A stretch of 49,234 bases of DNA, taken from positions 1 through 49,234 of the forward strand of contig JBNKHG010000039.1 in assembly GCA_050290225.1 (NCBI GenBank). The letters run 5' to 3'. This stretch comes from JBNKHG01 sp050290225. Lineage in GTDB: Bacteria > Pseudomonadota > Gammaproteobacteria > Pseudomonadales > Cellvibrionaceae. This document shows, in pieces, positions 1 to 9,009 of this stretch. Every line of letters starts with the position of its first letter. Position 1 is the stretch's first letter. Below the pieces are notes generated by a model. It saw only the letters and a program-made list of their open reading frames with translations. It ran no database searches and was not told the DNA's origin. The position numbers and the translations under genes were made by a program.

Positions 1-419
1 AACCCAATCACCGCCGCCAACAAACTTTTTTGTGTATTCACCTTTTCTCCCCTATCTTTTTCATCAGTGGTCTTAATCGCTGAAATCGTAATGACTCCAT
101 CTTTTGTAAGACCACCGGTGAGGCCAGTGTCCAGCAGGAGCCTATTGAGTGCATCCTGTACCGTAAACTGACCCACAACGGGGTTGGTGTTTACGGATTG
201 GACCTGGCCGTAGAGGAAGAGCAGTGCCACGCCGGTTTGGTCTGCCAGCTGGTTCAGGGCGGCTTCGGCGTTTTGCCCGGGGATATTGAATTCGTATTCC
301 CGGGGCGGTTCGGCCTTGGCTTCGCCTGCCAGCAGCAACACCAGGCAGAGCGTGTAAAACGTGCGGAAGCACAGGTGCACTGGCGGCTTCATCTCTACTG
401 TTAACCGTGTGAAGGACAT
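1..419 (-). CDS. TonB-dependent receptor, N-terminal STN domain (partial, runs off left edge)
   Basis: Reading the minus strand from ATG at 419 gives a signal peptide followed by a secretin/TonB short N-terminal (STN) domain. Visible motifs are YEFNIPGQNAEAALNQLADQ, then VALLFLYGQVQ and GQFTVQDALNRLLLDTGL. This is the periplasmic signalling domain of FecA-type outer-membrane transducers, which pass ligand occupancy to the FecR partner. The start at 419 is preferred because AAGGAAG lies 8 bases upstream; a second in-frame ATG is at 392. The gene lies downstream of the sigma/anti-sigma pair on the same strand, the usual order for this module. Only about 139 codons are inside the window, so the plug, barrel and substrate are unknown. 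Confidence 0.85.
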   Translation of the reverse strand, partial: MSFTRLTVEMKPPVHLCFRTFYTLCLVLLLAGEAKAEPPREYEFNIPGQNAEAALNQLADQTGVALLFLYGQVQSVNTNPVVGQFTVQDALNRLLLDTGLTGGLTKDGVITISAIKTTDEKDRGEKVNTQKSLLAAVIG

Positions 420-640
420 GTCATGACTTCCTTCTTAGCGGCCTTACAGTACAGATGATCCTGTGGCGCTAAAAACCCACTATGGAAAGGTGAAAATTTT
501 TTACTTTTTTTGCCCATGAGTTTGAATTTAACTCAGTTTTGCTGGGCGGTTCTTTATTTTTATGATTATAGCTTGGTTGGGGATGGGGAGCAGGCTGGCT
601 CTTCGAAGGGCTGTAGAGGGCCTTTTTCCCCTAACCCTAA

Positions 641-677
641 CCCTCGCGACCCGTCGTACCGCCCGGCGCGAGAGGGG
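641..677. repeat. Imperfect palindromic intergenic repeat
   Basis: Between the FecR stop and the TonB receptor start, CTCGCG at 643-648 pairs with CGCGAG at 667-672. It is flanked by CCCTAACCCTAACC upstream and AGAGGGGACT downstream. This resembles the CCCTAACCCT...GAGAGGGGAC intergenic repeats common in gammaproteobacteria. There is no T-run for a terminator on either strand. The rest of the 275-base gap shows nothing. Confidence 0.3.
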
Positions 678-694
678 ACTACGTGGCGGGGCCT

Positions 695-1792
695 TTAGAG
701 CGTGGTGGTGGAGAGTCTGACGAGGTTCTCGTTTACCCGCTCTACCTTTACGCCAAAGCCGGATTCCAGGGCGGCGAACATTTTTTCGGTTTCGCCGATT
801 GTGAAGACCCCGCCGAAGCGCAGGGAGCGCAGTGCCGGGTCTTCGATTTCGATGGTTTGGGATGTGTAGCGGCTGATCTCCTCGATCACCTTTTCCAGGG
901 GGTCGCCCGAGAACCTGAGGATGCCCTGGCGCCAGGATTGCTCGCGCTCCAGCCTGGCCTTTTCCACGGTTTCGATGGATTCGATGGCGCCGTCGGCCTT
1001 GGCCCGCTGGCCGGCCCGCACGAGTGCGGTAGTGAGCGGTGCGGTGTATTGTTTTCCGGTGCCCGGCTCCTGTGGAGTTTTATGCGCCTGGTCCGGTTCG
1101 TCGGGTTTTGGGTCGCTCGGCCGGGCGGCGGTTTTGAGTTCCACGGTGCCTTCGGTGACGGTCACGTCCACCACATCGCGCCTGACGTAGACGGAGAAGG
1201 CGGTGCCCACGGCCCTGACGACGCCGTTGCCGGCATAAACGAGAAAGGGCCTTGCCGTATCGTGCTCCACCTCGAAGTGGGCCTCGCCGCTGAGCAGGCG
1301 GACTTGCCGTGTTTCGGCGGTGTAGTCCACTTCGGCCCGGCTGTTGGTGTTGAGCAGCATGGTGGAGCCGTCTTGCAGGGGTATGCGCCGTTGTTCGCCG
1401 ACGGCAGTGACGTAGACCTGCGATCCTCCAGGAAGCAGCCGGTCAAGCAGGCCTGTTTGCAATAGCAGGCCGATGGATATTATCACGGTGGCGGCGGTGG
1501 CAAACAGGGCAACCCAGGGCGAACGGTTGCGGGGTATGGGATCGAGCTGGGGCTTTTCGTGGGGTACGGCGAGTTCCGCCAATACATTGAGCTGGCCCCA
1601 GAGCTTGGCCAGGCGTTCGATCTCGGCCTTGTGTTGGGGGCTCTGGCTCATCCACTGGCGCAGCGCGGTGCGATCTTCAGCGGAGGGATCGCGGCTGTCC
1701 AGCTTCACGATCCAGGCACAGGCCTCCTGGTTGATCGACTGCTTTTCCGAAGGAGTTGTGTGCTTATCCATGGTGCCTTGTGTTTCCAGCAT
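695..1792 (-). CDS. FecR family anti-sigma factor / sigma regulator
   Basis: A 365-residue inner-membrane signal transducer. Residues about 20-70 form the DUF4880-type cytoplasmic sigma-binding domain (INQEACAWIVKLDSRD...LRQWMSQSPQHKAEIERL). One transmembrane helix follows at about 93-113 (VALFATAATVIISIGLLL), then the periplasmic FecR domain (GEQRRIPLQDGSTMLLNTNS, LLSGEAHFEV, VRAVGTAFSVYV, VTVTEGTVEL). The C-terminal DUF4974-like domain (LEKVIEEISRYTSQTIEI) contacts the receptor STN domain. In this family FecR relays receptor occupancy to the ECF sigma factor. It starts 3 bases after the sigma-factor stop, so the two are cotranscribed and probably coupled. The linker at about 235-280 is proline/lysine-rich and poorly conserved. 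Confidence 0.93.
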   Translation of the reverse strand: MLETQGTMDKHTTPSEKQSINQEACAWIVKLDSRDPSAEDRTALRQWMSQSPQHKAEIERLAKLWGQLNVLAELAVPHEKPQLDPIPRNRSPWVALFATAATVIISIGLLLQTGLLDRLLPGGSQVYVTAVGEQRRIPLQDGSTMLLNTNSRAEVDYTAETRQVRLLSGEAHFEVEHDTARPFLVYAGNGVVRAVGTAFSVYVRRDVVDVTVTEGTVELKTAARPSDPKPDEPDQAHKTPQEPGTGKQYTAPLTTALVRAGQRAKADGAIESIETVEKARLEREQSWRQGILRFSGDPLEKVIEEISRYTSQTIEIEDPALRSLRFGGVFTIGETEKMFAALESGFGVKVERVNENLVRLSTTTL

Positions 1793-1795
1793 GTG

Positions 1796-2410
1796 TCAGC
1801 CTGCGTCCCCGGTTGAGGCGCGCCGTGCTTTGTTAGTCCCGGCGGTGTTCGCCTCGGACGCCTGTGTGTTGCCTGCCTGTTCTTCGCGCTCCATGTAGGC
1901 GTTGCATACCTCCAACCCCTTGGCCACGTGTTTCTCCACGGTGCTGACGGCCAGGCTCAGCTGCTTGGCAATGTCCTGGTATGATAAACCATATACTTTG
2001 CGCATGAGAAACGCACGGCGCACCTGCGGCGACATCTCCAGAGCCGAATCGCAGAACAGCCCCAGCCTTTGGCGGGCCTCCACCTGGTTTTCGACGGCGT
2101 TCTCTTCATAGATGATCCCTGACTCGTCAAAATCCTCTATGCATTCGACGATTTGGCGGGATTTTCTTTCCAATTCTTTCAGGGCGGCGTTGCGGGCGAC
2201 GCGGAAGAGGAAGGCTTTGGGGGTGTGGATGACCCGCTCCCGTTCGGCCCGGTAGGCCTTGAGGTAGGTATCCTGCAGGACGTCGTCGATATCCTGTGGC
2301 TGGTTGAGGAAGCGGGTAAGGAAGCGCTTGAGGAAGGTTCGGTGTTTGACGAATTCCTCGGTGATTGGCGATGGTTGCCCGCCGGATGGTTGCTCGCGCT
2401 TTTTGGCCAT
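1796..2410 (-). CDS. ECF sigma factor, FecI-like
   Basis: A 204-residue extracytoplasmic-function sigma-70 factor. Region 2 is clear (FLKRFLTRFLNQPQDIDDVLQ... then DTYLKAYRAERERVIHTPKAFLFRVARNAALKELERK), and so is region 4 (LEMSPQVRRAFLMRKVYGLS, then YQDIAKQLSLAVSTVEKHVAKGL). The last 30 residues are a low-complexity Ala/Thr/Glu tail typical of some FecI homologues. It is the first gene of the module sigma, anti-sigma, TonB receptor, a cell-surface signalling system usually devoted to iron-chelate or glycan uptake; which one cannot be told here. The ribosome site before the ATG is weak. Confidence 0.93.
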   Translation of the reverse strand: MAKKREQPSGGQPSPITEEFVKHRTFLKRFLTRFLNQPQDIDDVLQDTYLKAYRAERERVIHTPKAFLFRVARNAALKELERKSRQIVECIEDFDESGIIYEENAVENQVEARQRLGLFCDSALEMSPQVRRAFLMRKVYGLSYQDIAKQLSLAVSTVEKHVAKGLEVCNAYMEREEQAGNTQASEANTAGTNKARRASTGDAG

Positions 2411-2751
2411 GTGTCGTTCTCGTAACCCGCCTTAAACGGCCGCCTGGCAGTGCCTGCCTGTAAGTCTGCCGTACCGGCCCCGCATTGAATGGCGGCTCTC
2501 CCCTTGTTGTTTTTATGTCGGGTGCGTTACCCGTATGATCACTAAACCACACTTCCGGATGAAGTCGAATGGCAGGTCGCGCCATGTTGCTTGGCATTTC
2601 ACGCCACCGGCCCGGAAATTACTCGCCTTAACGGGGCGGGTTGCGTGCTGTGCCGTTGCATCACGCCAGCCTGGCTGGCTGGATGGCGGGCCGCATAGCC
2701 GGTTGGGGTGGCAATTGCATCGGCCCTAAAGCTGCCAATACGTTGTTTTAG
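2411..2751. other. Intergenic region upstream of the sigma factor
   Basis: 341 bases between the divergent sigma factor and the integrase remnant. It presumably holds the sigma-factor promoter. I see no convincing promoter boxes, operator, hairpin or small gene. Confidence 0.4.
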
Positions 2752-3153
2752 CGATGTTTTTTTGCGGGTCTTGCAGATCTGCCACCTCACCTGAGGCAGA
2801 TGGCTTTGTTCAAGGTCAACACCGGCCTTCGGGAACGCGAAGTAACACGCTTGCGTTGGCAGTGGGGAGTACCACTTCCCAAATTAAAAACCAGCGTGTT
2901 TGTGATTCCTGGTGACGGTGTTAAAAATGGCGAAGATCGTATAGTGGTGTTGAATGCGGACGCGCGGGCGGTAATTAATCGCCAGCGCGGCAAGCATCCC
3001 GATCACGTTTTTACATATTCCAACGGAATGCCTGTTGATCGCATAATTACCCACGCTTGGCGCCGCGCTCGCACGGAGGCGGGATTACCGGAAGTGCGGG
3101 CACATGATTTGAAGCACACCTTTGGGAGGCGGTTACGCGCTCGCTACGATTGA
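2752..3153 (+). pseudogene. Tyrosine recombinase (phage integrase family) C-terminal remnant
   Basis: The frame is open from just after a TAG at 2749 and matches the catalytic domain of site-specific tyrosine recombinases. Motifs are LPPHLRQMALFKVNTGLRER (box I arginine in NTGLRE), VFTYSNGMPVDRIITHAWRR and VRAHDLKHTFGRRLRA. The frame stops soon after the HxxR-type box. The domain's last third, with the His/Trp and nucleophilic Tyr, is missing, and the second catalytic arginine is lysine (HDLKHT). There is no N-terminal arm-binding or core-binding domain. It is therefore a dead fragment, probably a scar of an integrated element. It does not carry the extra helix of integron integrases. Confidence 0.8.
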
Positions 3154-3448
3154 CCCGACACCGCCAGTCGCCGCCCTCAATGAGGCGGGCGTAGACAGTC
3201 GCGGGGAAGGACGGATCGTCGAGGGTGACCCGCCGTTTTGAAGAAAATAAGAGAAGACAAAGTTTACCGCAATCGTTGCGTAGAAGGTCTTGCCATCACG
3301 GACACCAAAGTGATGAATGCGGGACTTAGGGCGTTGAAGGCATTTATATAAAATGCAGCAATTGGTGCTGTAATTACCTCACCACAATCAGCATTTACAG
3401 CCACGGCTTATAATACTGAAAGTCATAAACAGGAAGCGGGAAACGGTC

Positions 3449-4165
3449 TCACTGTGAAGAGTCACGGGAAGAACAACGCAGGTCCAGCTGGTGCTCATGG
3501 GCAAATGAAAAGAATTCGGCGTATTTTCCCCGGGCACAATAGCTCTCGGCCAGCGCCGTGGCAACGTCCCGGTAGTCGTCACCGTCTTTACCAATCAGCT
3601 CGCCCACCATGGGCAAGAGGATTTCCAACACCCCCTCCTCCTGCTCAACCTGATCCGTCAGGTGATACAACCCATAGAGCTGCAAGGTCAGGTCCAGCAC
3701 TTTATAGGGCTCATTCGCGACGGCCCGTTCAGTCTGGAGCCTCTCCTGCAGTACCGGGATGGCTTGCACAAAGTGCTTTTCGGCGATCAGCACCCGATAG
3801 TGAATATCGCGCAGGCTTGTGGTACTGAAGTGATCGCGCCCCAACTCTTCCCGCGCCAGCTGGTAGGCATGCTCAATCGCAGTCGCGTGGTGTCTATGGA
3901 CGCCATTATTGTAATAGTAAGTGGCATTGCGTCGCATGATGGCGATACACAACGGGTCTCTTTCGCTTCGCAATCGCTTGCAACCACCCAGCGCCCGCTC
4001 ACCGTATTTAATGCCCCGGCGCCAGTTTTCTTCCCGCTCGGCACTATCCATCTTCTTCAGGGTTTTAGTGAGGCGCGCCTCTGTCCATCCAAACAAAAAC
4101 GCCTGGGCGACGCCTGGATTCGCCAGGTAGAACACCACCACAAGGACATGTGCTATGAGTTTCAA
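3449..4165 (-). CDS. Secreted tetratricopeptide-repeat-like protein
   Basis: A protein of about 238 residues with an N-terminal signal peptide (hydrophobic HVLVVVFYLANPGVAQA, likely cleaved after AQA). The rest is helical, with TPR-like pairs: residues 40-60 (NWRRGIKYGERALGGCKRL), 85-110 (ATAIEHAYQLAREELGRDH), 120-145 (YRVLIAEKHFVQAIPVLQER), 155-185 (YKVLDLTLQLYGLYHLTDQ) and 200-225 (YRDVATALAESYCARGKYAE). It probably acts as a periplasmic protein-interaction scaffold. The start is a TTG with GAAGG about 8 bases upstream; no in-frame ATG precedes it. It follows the AraC regulator by 45 bases on the same strand and may be cotranscribed. No specific function is recognisable. Confidence 0.7.
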   Translation of the reverse strand: MKLIAHVLVVVFYLANPGVAQAFLFGWTEARLTKTLKKMDSAEREENWRRGIKYGERALGGCKRLRSERDPLCIAIMRRNATYYYNNGVHRHHATAIEHAYQLAREELGRDHFSTTSLRDIHYRVLIAEKHFVQAIPVLQERLQTERAVANEPYKVLDLTLQLYGLYHLTDQVEQEEGVLEILLPMVGELIGKDGDDYRDVATALAESYCARGKYAEFFSFAHEHQLDLRCSSRDSSQ

Positions 4166-4210
4166 TTCAACGCCTTCACCGAAAATGAGTGGACATCTGC
4201 CCGGGCATCG

Positions 4211-5257
4211 TCAGACGACCGGCCTCTCCTGCCGCTGTGCCTGCCGATAACTGGAAGGTGTGACGCCCTTCCAGGTAATGAAGGCGCGGGTAAAATCGCC
4301 CGGCTCCGTAAATCCAATACTTTCGGCAATCTGGGCGATGGGCAGATCGCTTTCAGTCAGCAAGCGGGTGGCGATGTCGCTGCGCACCTTGGTTTTAATC
4401 GTCTGGAAAGAGGTTTTTTCTTTGGACAGTTTGCGGGAGAGTGTGCGCGGACTCATGGCCATGATGCCCGCCAACACTTCGATGGAGGGTGATGCCATCC
4501 CCTGCCGATTCAATTCAATAATGACCTGTTCGACCTGACTGGTAAGCGTCTGGTCGCGACCCGGGAAGGAAAACCAATTGGGGGTTTTCTCGAAAAACCC
4601 ACCACTGAACAACTCCACTTCGTTGCGAATGATGGGTTCCAACAGGTATTTGCTGTCAAAATGGTAACAGTCGAGCGGCTGCTCGAAATATACGGGGCAA
4701 TTAAACGCCACTTCATAGTCGATGCTTTCGGGCGGCTTTGGCGATGAAAAATCCACCCGAGTCAGCTTGATGTGTTGGCCAATCAACCAGCAATAGAAAC
4801 GGAGCCCCCAGTACATGCGAAACCAGTAGAGCAGGTGGCTGTCCACCCCGGGCTGGAATCCCTCAAAGCGGTAAACAAGTGTAGCCTCGTCGGCACCATG
4901 ATGGTTGATAAGGTCGCGCTCCTCGTCGCTGCGGACCGCATTGATAAAGGCGGACAGATGTCGGATGCCCTCTCCTAAGGTGTCGGATTTGACGGCCGCC
5001 CTGCCCGCCTCAGCGTCCATAGCGAGCTTGCCCGGCACCTGCAGGAACCCTAAATAGTGGTCGTTTAACCGAGTCCTGATACTCAGTATGAGGCGCTGCA
5101 ACTCCTTGCCATTGATCGAGGCTTGGGGATCGGTGTAGAGGGACGGCGACAGGTTGGCATCTTCGAGCACTTCGACAGGGTCTATTCCCTGGTTGACAAC
5201 ACCCTGCAAGTAGCCATAGATGTAATAATGTCCTAAGCATATATTCTCGGAAGGCAT
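4211..5257 (-). CDS. AraC family transcriptional regulator (arabinose-binding-like N-terminal domain)
   Basis: About 348 residues. The N-terminal two thirds match the arabinose-binding-like domain of OruR/CdhR-type regulators (GYLQGVVNQGIDPVEVLEDA, YYWGLRFYCWLIGQHIKL-type core, FNCPVYFEQPLDCYHFDSKY). The C-terminal 100 residues hold two helix-turn-helix motifs (EVLAGIMAMSPRTLSRKLSK and LPIAQIAESIGFTEPGDFTRAF). ATG at 5257 is chosen because AGGA lies 6 bases upstream; an in-frame GTG 16 codons earlier has no ribosome site. Its promoter region contains the 30-bp element (5411-5440) also found before BKACE, acyl-CoA dehydrogenase, SDR and MDR genes. I infer that it autoregulates and controls that set. 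The ligand is unknown, probably a small organic acid or amine. Confidence 0.9.
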   Translation of the reverse strand: MPSENICLGHYYIYGYLQGVVNQGIDPVEVLEDANLSPSLYTDPQASINGKELQRLILSIRTRLNDHYLGFLQVPGKLAMDAEAGRAAVKSDTLGEGIRHLSAFINAVRSDEERDLINHHGADEATLVYRFEGFQPGVDSHLLYWFRMYWGLRFYCWLIGQHIKLTRVDFSSPKPPESIDYEVAFNCPVYFEQPLDCYHFDSKYLLEPIIRNEVELFSGGFFEKTPNWFSFPGRDQTLTSQVEQVIIELNRQGMASPSIEVLAGIMAMSPRTLSRKLSKEKTSFQTIKTKVRSDIATRLLTESDLPIAQIAESIGFTEPGDFTRAFITWKGVTPSSYRQAQRQERPVV

Positions 5258-5410
5258 AACTAATCCTACTAAACTAACCCTGCTAAAATAGTGCTTGAAT
5301 TCCACCAGCGTGCGCTTACCCGGCGGTTAGCCAATGCCGACTGGCAGTTGGCCGCAACCGAACAAATAGAGCGGTTAGCTTTTTCATACTAGTCGAATTA
5401 GCATTATTCG

Positions 5411-5440
5411 CCATAGCATTTCCAGCTACAGCACCAAGCA
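5411..5440 (-). promoter_or_regulatory. Putative shared operator, copy 1 (upstream of AraC regulator)
   Basis: On the minus strand this 30-bp site starts TGCTTGG and ends AATGCTATGG. It has the same TGC ... 9 bases ... T.G ... 9 bases ... C.ATGG layout as the four sites at 12380, 20251, 21172 and 22499. It lies about 150 bp before the regulator's ATG. Nineteen bases (5410-5428) match the MDR copy at 16 positions. Confidence 0.5.
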
Positions 5441-5493
5441 TTATCGGCCAGATTCAACCTGTACGTTGATCGCCTCCCTGCGATTATTTATTG

Positions 5494-8400
5494 TCACCGC
5501 GTGATGTACATGGCATCGTCCGTTCCAAAACTTAACGCCTCAATACCGCCGATCAACGCCGGCGTCAGTTGACTTTTCGATGCCACAGTACCCAACAACA
5601 AAGGAGACTGCCAAATAACCTGGCCATTTTCCAGGCTGATAAGCGCCACCCGATGGTCATCGGCCTGCCCGCTGGTATTGTTTTCCGAAAAGGTTGAAAT
5701 GCCAATCAGCAATGAATTACTGGCCGTGTCCGGGCTGCCGAGCGCGGTGACAAAACCATTGAGAATAACATCCGCGGCAGGGGCCAACTGGTTGTCCAAC
5801 ACGATCAGGTGAGTACTCGAGGACTGGAATTGATAGCTGTCCCTGGCAACAATGACGATTTCAGCATTGCCGTCACCATCGACGTCTTCGATAGCCAGGC
5901 TCCGGAAATTGTCGCTGTCAATTTCCGTATAAGTCCCATCTTCCAGATAGTTGGCGCCGCTTTTTTTATACACCACCAGCTTGTCCGTCATCAGGGCGAC
6001 GATTTCCAGGGTGCCGTCATGGTCGAGGTCATAGACCTCCACCTGATTCGGGGTGGTACCGAGTTCAGTACTGCTCCATATCAGTGCCTGGTTTGCGGGA
6101 TCATACAATTGCACGGTGTTTCCCCAGGCAACTGCGATATCCGTATATCCGTCGTTGTTAATGTCGCCACAGCTTATATCACCGCCGGCGCGGTTGGAGC
6201 CCGATAACGACCATGCCGTGGTGGCGGTATCCGGGTCATAGACGGCCAGGAAACTGTCATAGGCCTCCGCGCTGGAGAGGTAAATTTCATCACCACCGTC
6301 CTGCTCCAGGTCGCCAATGCAAAAATCGATAAATCCCGTCCAGTTGGAACCCTGTTCCGGACTCAATAATTGATGACCCGTGGCGGGGTCTATGGATATC
6401 AGGCGACTGCCCGCGTAGCCGCTGTCGGTTCCGGCAACCGCAAACATCACGGACTCTTCGCCCAGGTCCCCGATTTTCCTGAGTCCACCGATGTAGGGAG
6501 AACCCAGTTGGGCGGGGTCTTGGTTGCGGAAATCTACCGTTTGGGTTTGGGTATCGAAAACGACCAGTGAATCTTCGCCCGTGGTAGACAACCCCGTGCC
6601 CCACAGCACTTCCACATGGCCATCCTGGTCACTATCGCCGATGGCGAGACTCTCCGTACCATGTGACTGTGAACTCACTTGCCACTTGAGGGTGGCGCTA
6701 CTGGCGCCGGCATCATAGGCAGACACATTACCCCACTGGCAGTTTCCAATAATGGCTTCCTGCGAAGGGTCTGCATCGATATCGGCAAGGGCTATGCTGC
6801 AGGTGTCGGTTTCCGGTATTTCGAACGCCAGGCTCTTTGCCACCGCATCATAGACCGCCACGGTGTTCGCCCCCCGGTCGGCGACAATATCATCACGCCC
6901 GTCACCGTCGATATCGCCAACCACGACGTCATTGCCAAAGTTGTCGCCATACAGCCATTCATTGGCATGGCTGGCGCCGTCGTACACAAAACCGGCGGCA
7001 AACACCAGTTCCGTGGCGGTGTCATTATCGACATTGCCAACTGCCAGTGCACGACCCAGCGACTGGCCCTTCAATTGCCAATCGATGGTGAGGTCATCGC
7101 GCTTAAGGATGTAGGCATCGGTGTCATTGTTGTAGGTGTATTCCCCGACCAGGACGATCAACCGCTTGTCACCGCTACCGTCCAGGTCGGCCAGCGCGAT
7201 ACCATACCCTTTTGCATAACCTTGGCCTGCCACGGCTTCAAGGGATACCTGCCGGTCAATCCGGTTACTATCCCTGTCAATAACACTGATGTGCCCACCG
7301 CTGAGCACATAAATCTCATAGTGGCCGTCGCCGTCGGAATCGTCGGGCAGAATGGCATCGACAGTGGCGCCCTCCGTTGGCAGCGCATAGGGAAAAACCC
7401 AATCCTGGACGTAGACCCCGGCGCGGTACTCCAGGGTGTATATCAGGTTGTGGTTGTCGGTCAACATGACCTCGGTGATGCCGTCATTGTCGAAATCACC
7501 CACATGGATGTTGCGCTCATCAACAGGCACTTCTATCCCCGTTCGAACCAGTGGATGCGCTTTGCCCGGGTCACTGACATTGATGGAGAGTGGAACCTCC
7601 ACAGCATGATCGGTGTTGCTGACCTCAACCAGGATGTTTAGCGACAGCTCCGGGAAAAACAGAGACTCACTGCCGGATTGCCAATCCAGTTGGCCGTCGC
7701 CATCGACGGTCATGCCCGGGGGCGCGGCAAGCAGGCGGTAGCTGAACGGCCCGTCTTCACTGTTGACGGGGGTCAGCGACAGATTGAATGACGCCCCTGC
7801 GGTGATCGCAAAACTATCGCTGGCGAGGTCGATTTCAGGCGCATCCTGCATGACATGAATATCGAGGGTTTCAGTCGCGCTCCCTCCCCGGCCATCCGAC
7901 ACGCTCAGCTCAAGGGTATAGTCGCCCGCCGCATCGGCGGAGAAATGCAGTGCCCTGGCACCGTCAACTACCACCGTGGTATTGCTACCGCCAGGACCGC
8001 TTTGCAGCGATACCGTATAGTCAAGAAAATCAAATTCATTATCGGTAACACCCTCGAGCGAAATTTCGGCTTCCGTGTTTTTTTCGAGATCGGCCACATC
8101 TGCGATGTTAATCGTGGGGGCGGTGTTGTCGTCGTAAGTTTTTTCCAACTCTAAAATCGGTGCAATGACAAAAGCGTCATACACGTTGTCGCCTTCGCCA
8201 TCAAACGCCAGCTCAACCGTTGTGCCATCGACGATATCCACACGGAGTTGGGCACTGCCTTCACCATCCAGGTAAAGACGACCGCTCATGGCTTCATCGG
8301 CGCTGACATCAAACAGCCCCCAACCCGAGTGCTCCACAGAACCGTTCAGTTTACCGTCACGCAGAGCGGTATAACCCGAGCTGTTTGGGTATAGGATGGC

Positions 8401-9009
8401 CAGATCGTCGGTACTGATAGAAAGGTCTTCGAGATTGTCCGTTACTGTCATGTGCACAGAGACAGAAGTGGTGCCATTTTGGCGCAAGATATCCACGGAG
8501 CCATCGATAGTTAGATTGATGTTGCCGTTGGTAGAGCGGGTAACGTAGTTGCTGTAATTGACCTGGAAATCAATGGGCACCTGGTTGCCATCCACTTGAT
8601 TGACAATCACCTGTAATGAGCCATTGGCTATCAGGCCGTTACCGTTGCTGCAGTTGGAAAATAGAAATGACAAATCGCTTTGACTGCCCGCATCCGTCAG
8701 AGTGCCCCTGTAGGTGACAGTACCCGAAAAGCAGTCTTCGGTTTGATCTATAGCGCCCGTGCCAAAAACGTTGCGGAAATACGTGATCAATGTGGGAAAG
8801 GTATTGATATGTTCACTGCTTAGAGAAGCAAAACTTAGGGCAGCGTCAGCCAATTGTTTGCCATTATCCCGGCTGAGAGTGGCTCGCGTCACGGCCGGGG
8901 CGCCGCCACCTGCGTCACTGGAGTCACCGCCACCACCACCGCCACAAGCCACGAGGGTTAACGCGGTTAACAGGACGAGCGTACGGTTTGCAAAGGGGAA
9001 AATTTTCAT
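5494..9009 (-). CDS. Large surface or periplasmic lipoprotein with FG-GAP/VCBS-type beta-propeller repeats
   Basis: A 1171-residue lipoprotein. The start at 9009 gives a proper signal peptide with lipobox LVAC (Cys22), followed by a glycine-rich spacer; an upstream in-frame start would bury the signal. Residues about 30-310 form an unassigned beta-rich domain. About 310-510 hold two Ig/cadherin-like domains (NTEAEISLEGVTDNEFDFLD, ADAAGDYTLELSVSDGRGGS, and a DGQLDWQS putative-Ig type). From about 510 to the end are at least eleven FG-GAP-like repeats with DxDxDG calcium loops: GDFDNDGITEV, PDDSDGDGHYE, ADLDGSGDKR, GNVDNDTATEL, GDIDGDGRDDI, ADIDADPSQEA, GDSDQDGHVEV, GDLEQDGGDEI, GDINNDGYTDI, YDLDHDGTLEI, EDVDGDGNAEI. 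This suggests adhesion or polymer binding. It is a single-gene unit between its neighbours. Confidence 0.85.
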   Translation of the reverse strand: MKIFPFANRTLVLLTALTLVACGGGGGGDSSDAGGGAPAVTRATLSRDNGKQLADAALSFASLSSEHINTFPTLITYFRNVFGTGAIDQTEDCFSGTVTYRGTLTDAGSQSDLSFLFSNCSNGNGLIANGSLQVIVNQVDGNQVPIDFQVNYSNYVTRSTNGNINLTIDGSVDILRQNGTTSVSVHMTVTDNLEDLSISTDDLAILYPNSSGYTALRDGKLNGSVEHSGWGLFDVSADEAMSGRLYLDGEGSAQLRVDIVDGTTVELAFDGEGDNVYDAFVIAPILELEKTYDDNTAPTINIADVADLEKNTEAEISLEGVTDNEFDFLDYTVSLQSGPGGSNTTVVVDGARALHFSADAAGDYTLELSVSDGRGGSATETLDIHVMQDAPEIDLASDSFAITAGASFNLSLTPVNSEDGPFSYRLLAAPPGMTVDGDGQLDWQSGSESLFFPELSLNILVEVSNTDHAVEVPLSINVSDPGKAHPLVRTGIEVPVDERNIHVGDFDNDGITEVMLTDNHNLIYTLEYRAGVYVQDWVFPYALPTEGATVDAILPDDSDGDGHYEIYVLSGGHISVIDRDSNRIDRQVSLEAVAGQGYAKGYGIALADLDGSGDKRLIVLVGEYTYNNDTDAYILKRDDLTIDWQLKGQSLGRALAVGNVDNDTATELVFAAGFVYDGASHANEWLYGDNFGNDVVVGDIDGDGRDDIVADRGANTVAVYDAVAKSLAFEIPETDTCSIALADIDADPSQEAIIGNCQWGNVSAYDAGASSATLKWQVSSQSHGTESLAIGDSDQDGHVEVLWGTGLSTTGEDSLVVFDTQTQTVDFRNQDPAQLGSPYIGGLRKIGDLGEESVMFAVAGTDSGYAGSRLISIDPATGHQLLSPEQGSNWTGFIDFCIGDLEQDGGDEIYLSSAEAYDSFLAVYDPDTATTAWSLSGSNRAGGDISCGDINNDGYTDIAVAWGNTVQLYDPANQALIWSSTELGTTPNQVEVYDLDHDGTLEIVALMTDKLVVYKKSGANYLEDGTYTEIDSDNFRSLAIEDVDGDGNAEIVIVARDSYQFQSSSTHLIVLDNQLAPAADVILNGFVTALGSPDTASNSLLIGISTFSENNTSGQADDHRVALISLENGQVIWQSPLLLGTVASKSQLTPALIGGIEALSFGTDDAMYITR

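Noticed and set aside
631..640. Telomere-like CCCTAACCCTAA
   Set aside because: It is only part of a common bacterial intergenic palindromic repeat.
683..1465. Long plus-strand open frame of 260 codons
   Set aside because: It lies opposite the FecR gene, has an unnatural composition, and exists only because the opposite strand is GC-rich coding sequence.
2752..3153. Integron integrase that could have mobilised the cassettes
   Set aside because: The fragment matches phage-type tyrosine recombinases, lacks the integron-specific patch, is inactive and lies 11 kb away.
6679..7641. Plus-strand open frame of 320 codons
   Set aside because: It is antisense to the FG-GAP lipoprotein repeats; its pseudo-periodic sequence reflects those repeats.
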